DNA of 64,000 nt, from positions 25,280-89,279 of the forward strand of contig NZ_QZVR01000013.1 of assembly GCF_003660455.1 (NCBI RefSeq), read 5' to 3'. The position numbers were made by a program, and so were the translations under genes. The DNA comes from Nocardioides ferulae. GTDB taxonomy: Bacteria; Actinomycetota; Actinomycetes; Propionibacteriales; Nocardioidaceae. The notes beneath the pieces were generated by a model. The model worked only from the letters and a program-made list of their open reading frames with translations. It ran no database searches and was not told where the DNA came from. Below, piece after piece: positions 1 through 11,108 of this stretch. Position 1 is the first letter of the stretch; each line of letters starts with the position of its first letter.

Positions 1-740
1 GCTGGCGAGTGCGAGGTCCCAGCCGTCACTGGCGGTGCGCAGGAACTGCTGGAGCATCGCCAGCGTGAGCACCTGGTCCTCGGTCTGTCCCTCCTGCCGC
101 AGCGCCGGGGTGTCGACCCAGCCGAACAGGGCGGCGACGTGGTCGCTGCCGGCTCGGGTGAGCACCTCGTGGATCGAGACGTCGGGGTTCGCCCCGGGAG
201 TGATCCGGCGGAACACCTTCAGCAGGGAGTCCTCGCCGAACGCCACCGACGAGTTCGACTGCTCGCCGCTGAACAGCGTCGAGTGGGTGTCGAGGTCCAG
301 CTCGTGGCCCGGGATCCGGTGGAACCGGAGCGGCCCCTCCGGCTGGTCGACGAACGACCGGAGCCAGCAACCCATCGCCAACCGGTCGTGCAGCGCGTCG
401 TAGACGTAGCGGACGCCGAAGTCCGAGTCCTCGAAGTGGCCGACGAACGCGTGCTCGAGGCGGTCCTGCGGCTCGGTGTAGAACGCGAGCGGCAGTTGGT
501 AGTAGTCCTGCCCGCTCTCGCCCGACCCCTCCTGGGCGTCCTCGAAGCCGACGGTCGCCAGGTCGATGGCGACCTCCGGCCCGTCGTCGGCGCAGGCGGG
601 CAGCCGCCCGAGGCGGCGGACTCCCACCACCTGGAAGGGGCGGCCCTTGCCGCCGAACCAGCGGGACCGGCCGACGAACTCGGTCAGCAGGTGCAGTTGC
701 TCGGGCGGGACCTCTCGCGGGCCGCCCGCTGTGGCGTCAG

Positions 741-744
<4 letters not shown>
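1..744 (-). CDS. mak: Maltokinase (maltose 1-phosphate forming), 3' part beyond window
   Basis: ATP-dependent phosphorylation of maltose to maltose 1-phosphate, the donor used by GlgE. The 248 visible codons run off the left edge, so the kinase core's C-terminal half is not seen. Near the N-terminus is the SRWFGGKGR segment typical of the maltokinase N-terminal cap, and later the NSSVAFG...LLKVFRR stretch corresponding to the nucleotide-binding lysine strand of Mak/Pep2. The ATG overlaps the treS stop as ATGA, so it is the third gene of a glgE-treS-mak unit with probable translational coupling. Identification rests on context plus these motifs; confidence is good although only about half of the protein is present. 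Confidence 0.88.
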
Positions 745-2524
<1,780 letters not shown>

Positions 2525-2528
<4 letters not shown>

Positions 2529-4567
2529 CGGTTCCTCCTCACGGTCAGGATGTGCGCCGGCTCGTGGAAGGGGTCGAGCCGCACGAAGTTGTGCTGCCCC
2601 CAGTTCCAGTCCTGGCCGGTGATCTCGTCGTGCACCGCGAACGTGTCGCCCCACTCGAAGCCGAGGGCCGGCAGGTCGAGGTGGACCGTGGTCTCCCGGG
2701 TGGCGTGGGGATCGAGGTTGACCACGACGATGACCGTGTCGTCGCACGTCTCGCCGCTCGCCGGATCCGGGGCGACGGGGGGAGTGGCGGCGTGATTGGC
2801 GGGCCCCGGCATCCGGGTGCTCTTGCTGAACACGAGGACGTTCTCGTCGTCGCTCCAGTGCACCGCGACGTTGCGCAGCAGCTGGAGGGCGGGGTGCCGG
2901 CGGCGGATCTCGTTGAGCCGGGTGAGGTACGGCGCCAGCGTGCGCCCCTCGCGTTCGGCGCCCTCCCAGTCGCGGACCCGGATCTGGTACTTCTCCGAGT
3001 CGAGGTACTCCTCGCTGCCCGGTCGCACCGCCACATGCTCGAACAGCTCGTAGCCGGCGTACACGCCCCACGAGGGGGCGGAGGTGGCCGCGATCGCGGC
3101 CCGGATCTTGAACGCGGCCGGGCCGCCGTACTGCAGGTAGGCGTGCAGGATGTCGGGGGTGTTGACGAAGAAGTTCGGGCGCATCAGGTGGTCGCTCTCG
3201 CGGGCGAGCTCGAGGAGGTACTCCTCGAGCTCCCACTTGGCGTTGCGCCAGGTGAAGTAGGTGTAGCTCTGCTGGAAGCCGACCGCGCCCAGCCCGCGCA
3301 TCATCGCCGGCCGGGTGAACGCCTCGGCGAGGAAGAGCACGTCGGGGTCGGTGCGGCGGACCTCCGCCAGCAGCCACTCCCAGAACGCCACCGGCTTCGT
3401 GTGCGGGTTGTCGACCCGGAAGATCCGCACGCCGTGCGACATCCACAGCCGGACGATCCGCAGCACCTCGGCGGAGATGCCGGTGGGGTCGTTGTCGAAG
3501 TTGATCGGGTAGATGTCCTGGTACTTCTTGGGCGGGTTCTCCGCGTGCGCGATGGTGCCGTCGGCGCGGGTGGTGAACCACTCGGGGTGACTGGTGACCC
3601 ACGGATGGTCGGGCGCGGCCTGGAGTGCGAGGTCGAGCGCCACCTCCAGGCCCAGCTCGCGGGCCCGGGCGACGAACGCGTCGAAGTCGTCGAAGTCGCC
3701 CAGGTCGGGGTGGATGGCGTCGTGGCCGCCGTCCTTCGAGCCGATCGCCCACGGGGAGCCGGGGTCGTCGGGGCCGGGGGTCAGCGTGTTGTTGGGGCCC
3801 TTCCGGTTGACCTCGCCGATCGGGTGCACGGGCGGCAGGTAGATCACGTCGAAGCCCATGGCGGCCACCGCGTCCAGCCGCTGGGCGGCAGTGCGGAAGG
3901 TGCCGCTGGTGACGGCGCCGGTGTCGGGGTCCTGCGTGGCGCCCTCGGAGCGGGGGAAGAACTCGTACCAGCTGCCGTAGAGCGCGCGGCGGCGGTCGGC
4001 GTAGAGCGGGAACGGCCCTTCGACGGTGAGCAGCTCGCGCAGCGGGTACGCCGCGAACACCGCCTGCAGCTCGGGCGCCTGGAGGACGGCGAGGCGCGCC
4101 GCCACGGGGCGGTCGGTGTCGCCGGCGGCCACGATGGCCGCGTCGAGCGCCTCGTGGGCGTCGGCCTCGGCGGCCGGAACGGACTCCTTGACCCGCTCGC
4201 AGAGCAGCCGGCCCTCGGTGAACATCAGCTCGACGTCGACGCCGGCGGGGATCTTCAGGCCGGCGTCGTGCTCCCAGGTGGCCAACGGGTCGGACCAGGA
4301 CTGGATCTCGAAGGTCCAGGGGCCTTCGAGGTCCGGGACCACCCAGGCCTCGTAGCGGTCGGGCTCCTGCGGGTGCTTGGCGAGCCGGACCGGGGCGCGG
4401 CGGGCGCCGGTGGGGTCGACGAGCACCACCTCGGCGCCGAGCTTGTCGTGCCCCTCGCGGAACACGGTGGCCCGGACGGGCAGCGGTTCGCCGACCGTCG
4501 CCTTCGCGGGCTGTCGACCCAGGTCGACGACGGGCATGACGTTCATGACGGGGATGCGTCCGACCAT
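2525..4567 (-). CDS. glgE: Alpha-1,4-glucan:maltose-1-phosphate maltosyltransferase
   Basis: Extends linear alpha-1,4-glucans with maltosyl units from maltose 1-phosphate. The 680-residue protein opens with the family N-terminal strand ([13 protein letters not shown]), has a GH13 barrel, the [10 protein letters not shown] block with nucleophile D386 and the FLAEAFTRP block with acid/base E415, which are the GlgE signatures. It is the first gene of glgE-treS-mak, the GlgE pathway from trehalose to glucan. The ATG is preceded by TAGGTT at a 6-base distance and has no clear ribosome-binding site, suggesting a leaderless transcript. Cytoplasmic. glgB is not in the window. Confidence 0.95.
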
Positions 4568-4573
4568 TGCTCC

Positions 4574-4604
4574 AACCTAGTGGCGGTCCGAGGCGGAGCC
4601 GCAA
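4574..4604 (-). promoter_or_regulatory. glgE operon promoter, apparently leaderless
   Basis: Read on the minus strand, TTGCGG (4604-4599) and TAGGTT (4579-4574) are 19 bases apart, and the glgE ATG follows the -10 box after 6 bases. This would start transcription at or next to the ATG. Prediction from sequence only. Confidence 0.55.
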
Positions 4605-4691
4605 GGGGCGGTCCACCGGGTCGCGCCGGGCGGCTCCCGGCGTGACGCCGCACTGGTACCCAGGCAGCCCGCCGCCGAACGTCCCGGGCCC

Positions 4692-4725
4692 ACGTTGGGC
4701 GGTGACGGAGGTCACCGCCGAACGT
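4692..4725 (-). terminator. Hairpin between the M36 peptidase gene and glgE
   Basis: GGCGGTGAC and GTCACCGCC pair perfectly around a 4-base loop, and ACGTT/AACGT adds five outer pairs after one mismatch. It lies 23 bases past the M36 stop and upstream of the glgE promoter, so it probably ends the peptidase transcript. No T tract. The 12-mer GCCGAACGTCCC occurs at 4674-4685 and again at 4717-4728. Confidence 0.55.
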
Positions 4726-4747
4726 CCCCCCGGTTCGGGTCGCAGGG

Positions 4748-7700
4748 TCAGAACACCTGCAGCTCCGCGGCGTGCACGATCGTCCCGCGGTCGGAGGCGG
4801 TGGCGCAGTCGGTGTCGTTGAGCGGGTCGTCGTCCTGCTCGCCGGCGTAGCCGGGCCCTCCGGTGCATTGGTTCTCCAGCGCGACCAACCGGATCGCGGC
4901 GGCACGGGTGGGCGGCACCCGGAACGAGCGCAGCGTCAGGTCGGGGGCGACCGGCCGGGGCCGGACCCCCGGGAAGGCATCGCGCGGGGAGACGTAGAAG
5001 CGGCGCCAGGTGGCGTCCGCGGTGTCGCACCCGGCCACGCACGCCTCGAGCGCGAACCGGCGCAGCGCGGTGAACCGCGAGCCGGAGTCGGGGTCGGGGT
5101 CGGCCTGCGCCAGGGGGATCGGCGAGTCCTCGGCGGGCGCCGGGGTGAGCATCGCGCTGACCTGGACCCGGCGGACGCGGTGCACGCCACCGGCCAGGTC
5201 GACGGCGACCGACGGCTGCGTCTCGTCGACGTTCGCGGTGGTGACACCGCCCCAGTTCGTGGCCTCGGTGCCGTCGATCAGGTGCGCGGGGTTGCGCGAG
5301 CCCTCGGTCGCCGAGATCACCGTCGCGCCGGCGGCGGCGGCCGCCAGGTTCCGCGGTGCCCGCACCCGGACCACCCGGTCGCGACCGGGCCGGACGGTCA
5401 CGGCGAACCGCACGAACCCGCGGGCCGGCGACGCGAAGAGCAACCGGTAGCGGCCGGGGGCGAAGACCGCGCTGCGCCCCAGCGCGGACTTCGGCAGCGT
5501 GTCGGCGACCGGCGTGACCCGGGCCTCGTAGTGCCCCACGAAGACCCGGCCGCGGCCCGGGGTCCGGAAGGTGATCCGCGCGTTGCGCTCTCGCGGCGAG
5601 GCGAAGCTGGGCCGCACCTCGCTGGAGTCGGCGTCCGGAGTGCTGGCGCCGCGGCCCATCCCGCGGGCGGCGAAGGCCTTCCACAGCACCCGCTGGTTGG
5701 CGCCGCCGAACCGCATCCGGTCGGCGGCCAGCATCGCGTCGCGGGCGTCGAGCATCGACGTCGCCCCCTGCTGGAGCAGGAACGAGTCGAACATCAGCTG
5801 CACCCAGCGCCGGTTGCCGGGGCAGAACTGGGCGGCGAGCGGCGAACGGTCCGCGGTGGCCTGCGCGCAGCGCAGCTGCAGCCGCTCGTCGTCATAGGGG
5901 AAGCGACGGTCGTGCTTGCGCACCAGCGCCTGCCGGACCGACCACTGGGTGCCGTTCCAGATCTCGCCGTCGGAGTGGACCTCGGCTCCGGTGCTGTCGA
6001 AGCCGTAGTCGGAGTAGTTCAGCGGATTGCGGTTGATGGCGTAGTCGCGGATGGCGACCTGCTTGTTGCCGGTGGCGTAGACGCCGACGGCCCAGATGTT
6101 CCCGCCGTTGCGGTAGCCGTGGCTGAACTGGTACTCCGCGGCGACCAGGTCGCTCCACGACTCACCCATCGCGCCGCCCTGCTCGGAGGTCAGGCCCTCG
6201 TCGGGCCCGGCGACCATCCGGTTGCTGATCGCGTGGGTGTACTCGTGGCCGACGATGCCCATGTCGAGCCCGCCGTCGGTGCAGGGCGCGTAGAACGCGC
6301 CGGCGATCGGCTGGAAGAGGTACTGGTTGGTGATGCCCGGGATGCCGTCCTGCAGCGTGATCTGGTTGGCGTTGTCGCGGCCCAGGCCGGTGAGGTAGTT
6401 CGCGCCGGTGATCGCCCCGGCCTGCGCGTTGCCGATCTCCGGGTCGCCCTCGACGCCGCCGCGACCGTGGTTCTCGGTCTGCATGTTGTAGTTGTCCTCG
6501 GTGAACCCGAGGTAGTAGCTGTAGTCGTGCATCCGGTTGTGCGAGACGAACAGGTTGGTCACCGACGCGTCGATGTCGTTGCCGCCCGGCACCAGGTTCG
6601 CGGGGTTGCACCGGGACTCGTTCCACGCGTCGGTGAACTCGCCGGCGTACTCGCGGGTGGGGGACACCGGGGCCTGGAACGCGCCGCCCGGCGTCAGCGG
6701 GCTGACCCACGCCTCGTGCGTATTGGCGTTGTTGCCGATGGTGGTGAGCGTCGAGGTGCCGCTCGCGTCGAGCGCGTCCCAGGGATAGGTCGCGGCCACG
6801 TTGCGCAGCGGTCCGGTCGGGCTGGTGCAGCCGGGGCCGGGCAGCCAGCACGCGGTGACCCGGTTCTGCGGCACGGCGCCGGTGCCGAGCGAGGTCATCG
6901 CCGGGTTCGCGGCGAAGTAGGTCCAGCGGGGCGAGAAGCCCAGGCCGGAGCCGTCGGGGGTCTCGGTGTCGCTGCTGGTGACCAGCAGGGAGTACTGGCC
7001 GACCACGGCGGAGGCGGTGTCGAACGGGCAGACCTGGAGGGTGTAGACGCCGGCGGGGATCCGGTCGGCGGTGTAGGTGGCGACCTCGGGGCTGGTCAGC
7101 AGGTCCTGGGTCAGCAGCAGTTCGCCGTCGGGGTCGAACAGCTTGACCGTGATGTCGTCGACCGGGAGCGCGAGGCCGACCGCGGTGATGGACCTGGTGG
7201 CGCCGTCGGTCAGCTCGAACTCGTGCTCGGGGCCGCAGGTGGTGCCGGTGAACGCGCCGCTGAACACGTCGCTCCGGCTGCTGTTCTCGACCTGGTTCTG
7301 CCTGGTCAGGATGTCACCGGTGACGGCGTCGACGTTGACTGTGTAGGCCATCGCCGTGCCGCCGGCGGCGTCGACCACGTTGGCCTCGAGGACCGGCCGC
7401 ACCACCGTGATGCCGTCGACGACCAGGGGCAGTGCCCGCAGCCGCACCTGCTGCTCCTGCGCGAAGCCGGGGACCGTCAGGCGGGTCCAGCCGGCGCGGA
7501 CGACGCGGCCGATCCGGTCCGACAGGCCGTCGGCGACCTCGTCGGCCAGGGTGGGCCGCACGTCGAGGGCGGCGGCCAGCCAGCCCTCCACCGGGCTGAG
7601 GCGAGCGGCCTCGGGGGCGGCGTCGGTGCGGGCCAGGGAGGAGGAGACATAGGTGATCGCGCCGTCGGCGACCCCGACGGTGACGAGTCCGCCCCGGGCC

Positions 7701-8278
7701 GGCGCCAGCCCGCCGAAGTCCTGCTGGAAGAGCACGGCCCGGGCGGGGCTGTCGATCTCAGTGCCCGAGGGGGTGGACCCGCCGGCGAACTCCTGGGCGC
7801 CGACCAGCTCGAGTCGGTCCATCTGGTCGGCGTCGAGCCCGAACACCGCGGCGTGGTGGCGCAGCCAGGTGCGCGCCGCCTCGACCGGGTCGGCGGACGT
7901 GGCGACGCCGAGCACGCCGTCGGCCGGAAGCAGCGAGGTGGGGGTGCCGAGGTCGTTCCAGCGCACGTCGACCAGGCCCAGGGAGCGGGCGGCGTCCAGC
8001 TGGCTCGCGGCCGGGGCGAGGCGCTCGCCGATGTCGAGGTCCGACAGCGCGGCGACCGGGTCGCCGAGCGTGAGCGGGCCGCCCGGCCCGGCCTCGCTCG
8101 CTGCCGCTGGCGCCGTCGTGGCGGCTGAGGCGGGGGCGACGGGGATGGTCAGCCCCGTGAGCCCTGGCAGCAGAGCGGTGGCGGCGAGCGCGAGCGCCCC
8201 GGTGGCGAGCCGAGTCCGGCGGCGCGGCCGAGCGCCGGCTGGCCGGCCCTCGATGCTGGTGTTGGTCCCACTGTCCAT
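4748..8278 (-). CDS. Secreted M36 (fungalysin-type) zinc metallopeptidase
   Basis: Extracellular protein-degrading enzyme of 1176 residues. A twin-arginine-containing basic stretch, a hydrophobic segment and an APASA site give a signal peptide (cleavage near 52). Order: FTP/PepSY-like propeptide (about 80-330), a PPC-like beta domain (about 340-450), the M36 catalytic domain with HEYTH (H678, E679, H682) and a downstream GESWSD segment supplying the third ligand, then a C-terminal beta region with a discoidin-like stretch near 1000-1060. The start is ATG 8278, just before the signal peptide; upstream in-frame codons do not look coding. It is monocistronic, divergent from glgP and unrelated to its glucan neighbours. 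Confidence 0.9.
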   Translation of the reverse strand: MDSGTNTSIEGRPAGARPRRRTRLATGALALAATALLPGLTGLTIPVAPASAATTAPAAASEAGPGGPLTLGDPVAALSDLDIGERLAPAASQLDAARSLGLVDVRWNDLGTPTSLLPADGVLGVATSADPVEAARTWLRHHAAVFGLDADQMDRLELVGAQEFAGGSTPSGTEIDSPARAVLFQQDFGGLAPARGGLVTVGVADGAITYVSSSLARTDAAPEAARLSPVEGWLAAALDVRPTLADEVADGLSDRIGRVVRAGWTRLTVPGFAQEQQVRLRALPLVVDGITVVRPVLEANVVDAAGGTAMAYTVNVDAVTGDILTRQNQVENSSRSDVFSGAFTGTTCGPEHEFELTDGATRSITAVGLALPVDDITVKLFDPDGELLLTQDLLTSPEVATYTADRIPAGVYTLQVCPFDTASAVVGQYSLLVTSSDTETPDGSGLGFSPRWTYFAANPAMTSLGTGAVPQNRVTACWLPGPGCTSPTGPLRNVAATYPWDALDASGTSTLTTIGNNANTHEAWVSPLTPGGAFQAPVSPTREYAGEFTDAWNESRCNPANLVPGGNDIDASVTNLFVSHNRMHDYSYYLGFTEDNYNMQTENHGRGGVEGDPEIGNAQAGAITGANYLTGLGRDNANQITLQDGIPGITNQYLFQPIAGAFYAPCTDGGLDMGIVGHEYTHAISNRMVAGPDEGLTSEQGGAMGESWSDLVAAEYQFSHGYRNGGNIWAVGVYATGNKQVAIRDYAINRNPLNYSDYGFDSTGAEVHSDGEIWNGTQWSVRQALVRKHDRRFPYDDERLQLRCAQATADRSPLAAQFCPGNRRWVQLMFDSFLLQQGATSMLDARDAMLAADRMRFGGANQRVLWKAFAARGMGRGASTPDADSSEVRPSFASPRERNARITFRTPGRGRVFVGHYEARVTPVADTLPKSALGRSAVFAPGRYRLLFASPARGFVRFAVTVRPGRDRVVRVRAPRNLAAAAAGATVISATEGSRNPAHLIDGTEATNWGGVTTANVDETQPSVAVDLAGGVHRVRRVQVSAMLTPAPAEDSPIPLAQADPDPDSGSRFTALRRFALEACVAGCDTADATWRRFYVSPRDAFPGVRPRPVAPDLTLRSFRVPPTRAAAIRLVALENQCTGGPGYAGEQDDDPLNDTDCATASDRGTIVHAAELQVF

Positions 8279-8403
8279 GTCCCGCCAACGCGGTTTTGCC
8301 CGAGGCGTCACGCTCGGGCCTCTCGGCCCGGGTTCCGCCAGGTTCTGGACAAACTTGGCGACGCTCCGGGGAGCGTGGGGGCAGGCCGGTTCGGCCGAAA
8401 GAG

Positions 8404-8432
8404 TTGGATCGTTCAAGTGGAACCGTTAGCGT
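8404..8432 (+). promoter_or_regulatory. glgP promoter
   Basis: TTGGAT (8404-8409) and TAGCGT (8427-8432) are separated by 17 bases, and the glgP GTG begins 6 bases after the -10 box, giving a predicted leaderless mRNA. It is one of the best -35/-10 pairs in the window. Confidence 0.65.
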
Positions 8433-8438
8433 CGTCCC

Positions 8439-11033
8439 GTGCGTGCTATTCGTCGCTTCACCGTCCGCCCTGTCCTGCCTCCTGCCCTCGCCGCTCTCGG
8501 TGAGCTCGCCGGGAACCTGCGCTGGTCCTGGCACCCCGAGACCCAAGACGTCTTCGAGGCCGTCGACGCCGACCTGTGGGCGGCCACCGGCCACGACCCG
8601 GTCCGGCTGCTCGGCTCGGTGGGGCGCGACCGCTTCGAGCAGCTCGCCGCCGACCCGGCGTTCCTCGAGCGTCTCGAGGCCGCTCGCGGCGACCTGGAGG
8701 GCTACCTCACCGGCGACCGCTGGTACCAGCAGAAGATGCTCGGCGGCGACGGTGACGCCGGACCCCGGGCGATCGGCTACTTCAGCCCCGAGTTCGGCAT
8801 CGCCGCGGTGCTGCCGCAGTACAGCGGCGGACTCGGGATCCTGGCCGGTGACCACCTCAAGGCGGCCAGCGACCTCGGGGTGCCGATCATCGGCGTCGGG
8901 CTGCTCTACCGGCACGGCTACTTCGACCAGGCGCTCTCGCGTGAGGGCTGGCAGCAGGAGACCTACCCGGTCCTCGACCCCGACGGCCTGCCGCTGTCGC
9001 TGCTGCGCGAGGCCGACGGGCGCCGGGCCACGATCACGATCGCGCTGCCCGACGAGCCCGACCTCACCGCCCGCATCTGGGTCGCCCAGGTCGGCCGGGT
9101 CCCCCTGCTGCTGCTCGACTCCGACGTCGAGGAGAACCTCGACCACGTGCGCGACGTCACCGACCGGCTCTACGGCGGCAACAGCGAGCACCGGCTGCGC
9201 CAGGAGCTGCTGCTCGGTGTCGGCGGCGTCCGGGCGCTGCGCGCCTTCTCCCGGATCACCGGGGCACCCGAGCCCGAGGTCTTCCACACCAACGAGGGGC
9301 ACGCCGGCTTCCTCGGACTGGAGCGGATCCGCGAGCTCACCGTCGCCGAGGGCGGGCCGAAGCTCGACTTCGACACCGCGCTCGAGGTCAGCCGCGGATC
9401 CACGGTCTTCACCACCCACACGCCGGTGCCCGCGGGCATCGACCGGTTCCCGCGGACGCTGATCGAGCAGTACTTCGAGGTCGGCGGCGCCACCCCCGGC
9501 GTACCGGTCGACCGGGTGCTGAGCCTCGGTGCCGAGGACTACGAGGGCGGTGACCCCACGGTCTTCAACATGGCCGTGATGGGCTTCCGCCTCGCCCAGC
9601 GCGCCAACGGCGTCTCCCAGTTGCACGGTCACGTCAGCCGCGACATGTTCAACGGCCTGTGGCCGGCCTTCGACGAGGCCGAGGTGCCGATCGGCTCGAT
9701 CACCAACGGCGTGCACGCCCCCAGCTGGGTGCCGCGCGAGGTGTTCGCGCTGGTCGAGGGCCGGGTGCACCCGACCGACGGGGTCGGCGAGCCCGACGAG
9801 TTCTGGGCCGCCGTCGACGACATCCCCGGCGCCGCGATCTGGTCGACCAAGCGCCGCCTGCGCGAGCGCCTGGTCGCCGACGCCCGGCGGCGGCTGCGTG
9901 CCTCGTGGCAGCACCGCGGCGCCGCGACCGCGGAGCTCGGCTGGATCGACTCCGTGCTCGACCCCGACGTGCTCACGATCGGCTTCGCCCGGCGCGCCGC
10001 GTCCTACAAGCGGCTGACGCTGATGATGCGCGACCCCGAGCGGCTCAAGCGGCTGCTGCTCGACCCGGAGCGGCCCGTCCAGCTGGTCATCGCCGGCAAG
10101 GCCCACCCCGCCGACGACGGCGGCAAGAAGCTGATCCAGGAGATCGTCCGGCTCTCCGACGACCCCGAGATCCGGCACCGCATCGTCTACCTGCCCAACT
10201 ACGACATCTCGATGGCGCAGCCGCTCTACCCCGGCTGCGACGTGTGGCTGAACAACCCGCTGCGCCCCTACGAGGCGTGCGGCACCTCCGGCATGAAGGC
10301 GGCGCTGAACGGCGGGCTCAACCTGTCGATCCTCGACGGCTGGTGGGACGAGTGGTACGACGGCGACAACGGGTGGGCGATCCCCACCGCCGACGGCGTC
10401 GACGACATCGACCGGCGCGACGACCTCGAGGCCACGGCGCTCTACGACCTGATCGAGAACGACGTGGCACCGCGGTTCTACGACGTCGACGCCGACGGGC
10501 TGCCGGCCCGGTGGCTGGAGATGGTGCGGCACACGCTGAAGTCGCTGGGTCCCAAGGTGCTCGCCACCCGGATGGTCTCCGACTACGTGCAGCAGCTCTA
10601 CGCCCCCGCCGCGCTCACCGGTCGCCGGCTCAACTCCGACTACACCGGGGCCGCCGAGCTGGCCGCGTGGAAGAAGCGGGTCAAGGGCGGGTGGCCGGCC
10701 GTGCGGGTCGAGCACGTCGAGAGCAGCGGGATCGGAGACACCCCCGAGGTCGGCCAGGTGATGGCCGTCCGGGCGTTCGTGTCGCTCGGCGAGCTCAGCC
10801 CCGACGACGTCGAGGTGCAGCTCGTGCACGGGGCCATCAACGCCCACGACGAGCTGACCCGCACGATGGTCGAGCCGCTGCACGCCGCCGAGGAGTACGA
10901 AGGCGGCCGGCATCGCTTCGACGGCCGGGTCGAGCTCGACCGGGGTGGCTCGTTCGGCTACACGGTCCGGGTCGTGCCCAAGCACCCGCTGATGATCGCC
11001 TCCGCCGAGCTCGGGCTGGTGGCCGTGCCCTGA
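8439..11033 (+). CDS. glgP: Glycogen/alpha-glucan phosphorylase
   Basis: Releases glucose 1-phosphate from alpha-1,4-glucan. The 864-residue protein has the actinobacterial N-terminal extension (DUF3417-like, LGELAGNLRWSWHPET), the phosphorylase core with FSPEFG, and the pyridoxal-phosphate lysine in CGTSGMKAALNG (K620). The GTG start is set by the promoter six bases upstream and the family start (MRAIRRFTV). It is divergent from the M36 gene and convergent with glgX, the debranching partner in glycogen breakdown. Cytoplasmic. Confidence 0.94.
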   Translation: MRAIRRFTVRPVLPPALAALGELAGNLRWSWHPETQDVFEAVDADLWAATGHDPVRLLGSVGRDRFEQLAADPAFLERLEAARGDLEGYLTGDRWYQQKMLGGDGDAGPRAIGYFSPEFGIAAVLPQYSGGLGILAGDHLKAASDLGVPIIGVGLLYRHGYFDQALSREGWQQETYPVLDPDGLPLSLLREADGRRATITIALPDEPDLTARIWVAQVGRVPLLLLDSDVEENLDHVRDVTDRLYGGNSEHRLRQELLLGVGGVRALRAFSRITGAPEPEVFHTNEGHAGFLGLERIRELTVAEGGPKLDFDTALEVSRGSTVFTTHTPVPAGIDRFPRTLIEQYFEVGGATPGVPVDRVLSLGAEDYEGGDPTVFNMAVMGFRLAQRANGVSQLHGHVSRDMFNGLWPAFDEAEVPIGSITNGVHAPSWVPREVFALVEGRVHPTDGVGEPDEFWAAVDDIPGAAIWSTKRRLRERLVADARRRLRASWQHRGAATAELGWIDSVLDPDVLTIGFARRAASYKRLTLMMRDPERLKRLLLDPERPVQLVIAGKAHPADDGGKKLIQEIVRLSDDPEIRHRIVYLPNYDISMAQPLYPGCDVWLNNPLRPYEACGTSGMKAALNGGLNLSILDGWWDEWYDGDNGWAIPTADGVDDIDRRDDLEATALYDLIENDVAPRFYDVDADGLPARWLEMVRHTLKSLGPKVLATRMVSDYVQQLYAPAALTGRRLNSDYTGAAELAAWKKRVKGGWPAVRVEHVESSGIGDTPEVGQVMAVRAFVSLGELSPDDVEVQLVHGAINAHDELTRTMVEPLHAAEEYEGGRHRFDGRVELDRGGSFGYTVRVVPKHPLMIASAELGLVAVP

Positions 11034-11066
11034 GCCGGGCTGAGCGAGCCTCCCGCTGGAACCGCT

Positions 11067-11103
11067 CCGGACCCCCGTTCCCCATCAGGGGGCGGGGGTC
11101 CGG
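11067..11103. terminator. Bidirectional terminator between glgP and glgX
   Basis: An 11-base perfect stem (CCGGACCCCCG / CGGGGGTCCGG) with a 15-base loop lies in the 75-base gap between the convergent genes. There is no T tract, as is common for actinobacterial terminators. Confidence 0.7.
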
Positions 11104-11108
11104 TGCGT

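Noticed and set aside
4772..8128. Very long open frame on the plus strand opposite the M36 peptidase gene; similar long frames lie opposite glgE, glgP, comEC, lepA, leuS and the ECF42 operon
   Set aside because: These are GC-driven mirror frames. Their products are low-complexity R/P/G/A/V-rich strings with no domains, whereas the opposite strand encodes recognisable families.
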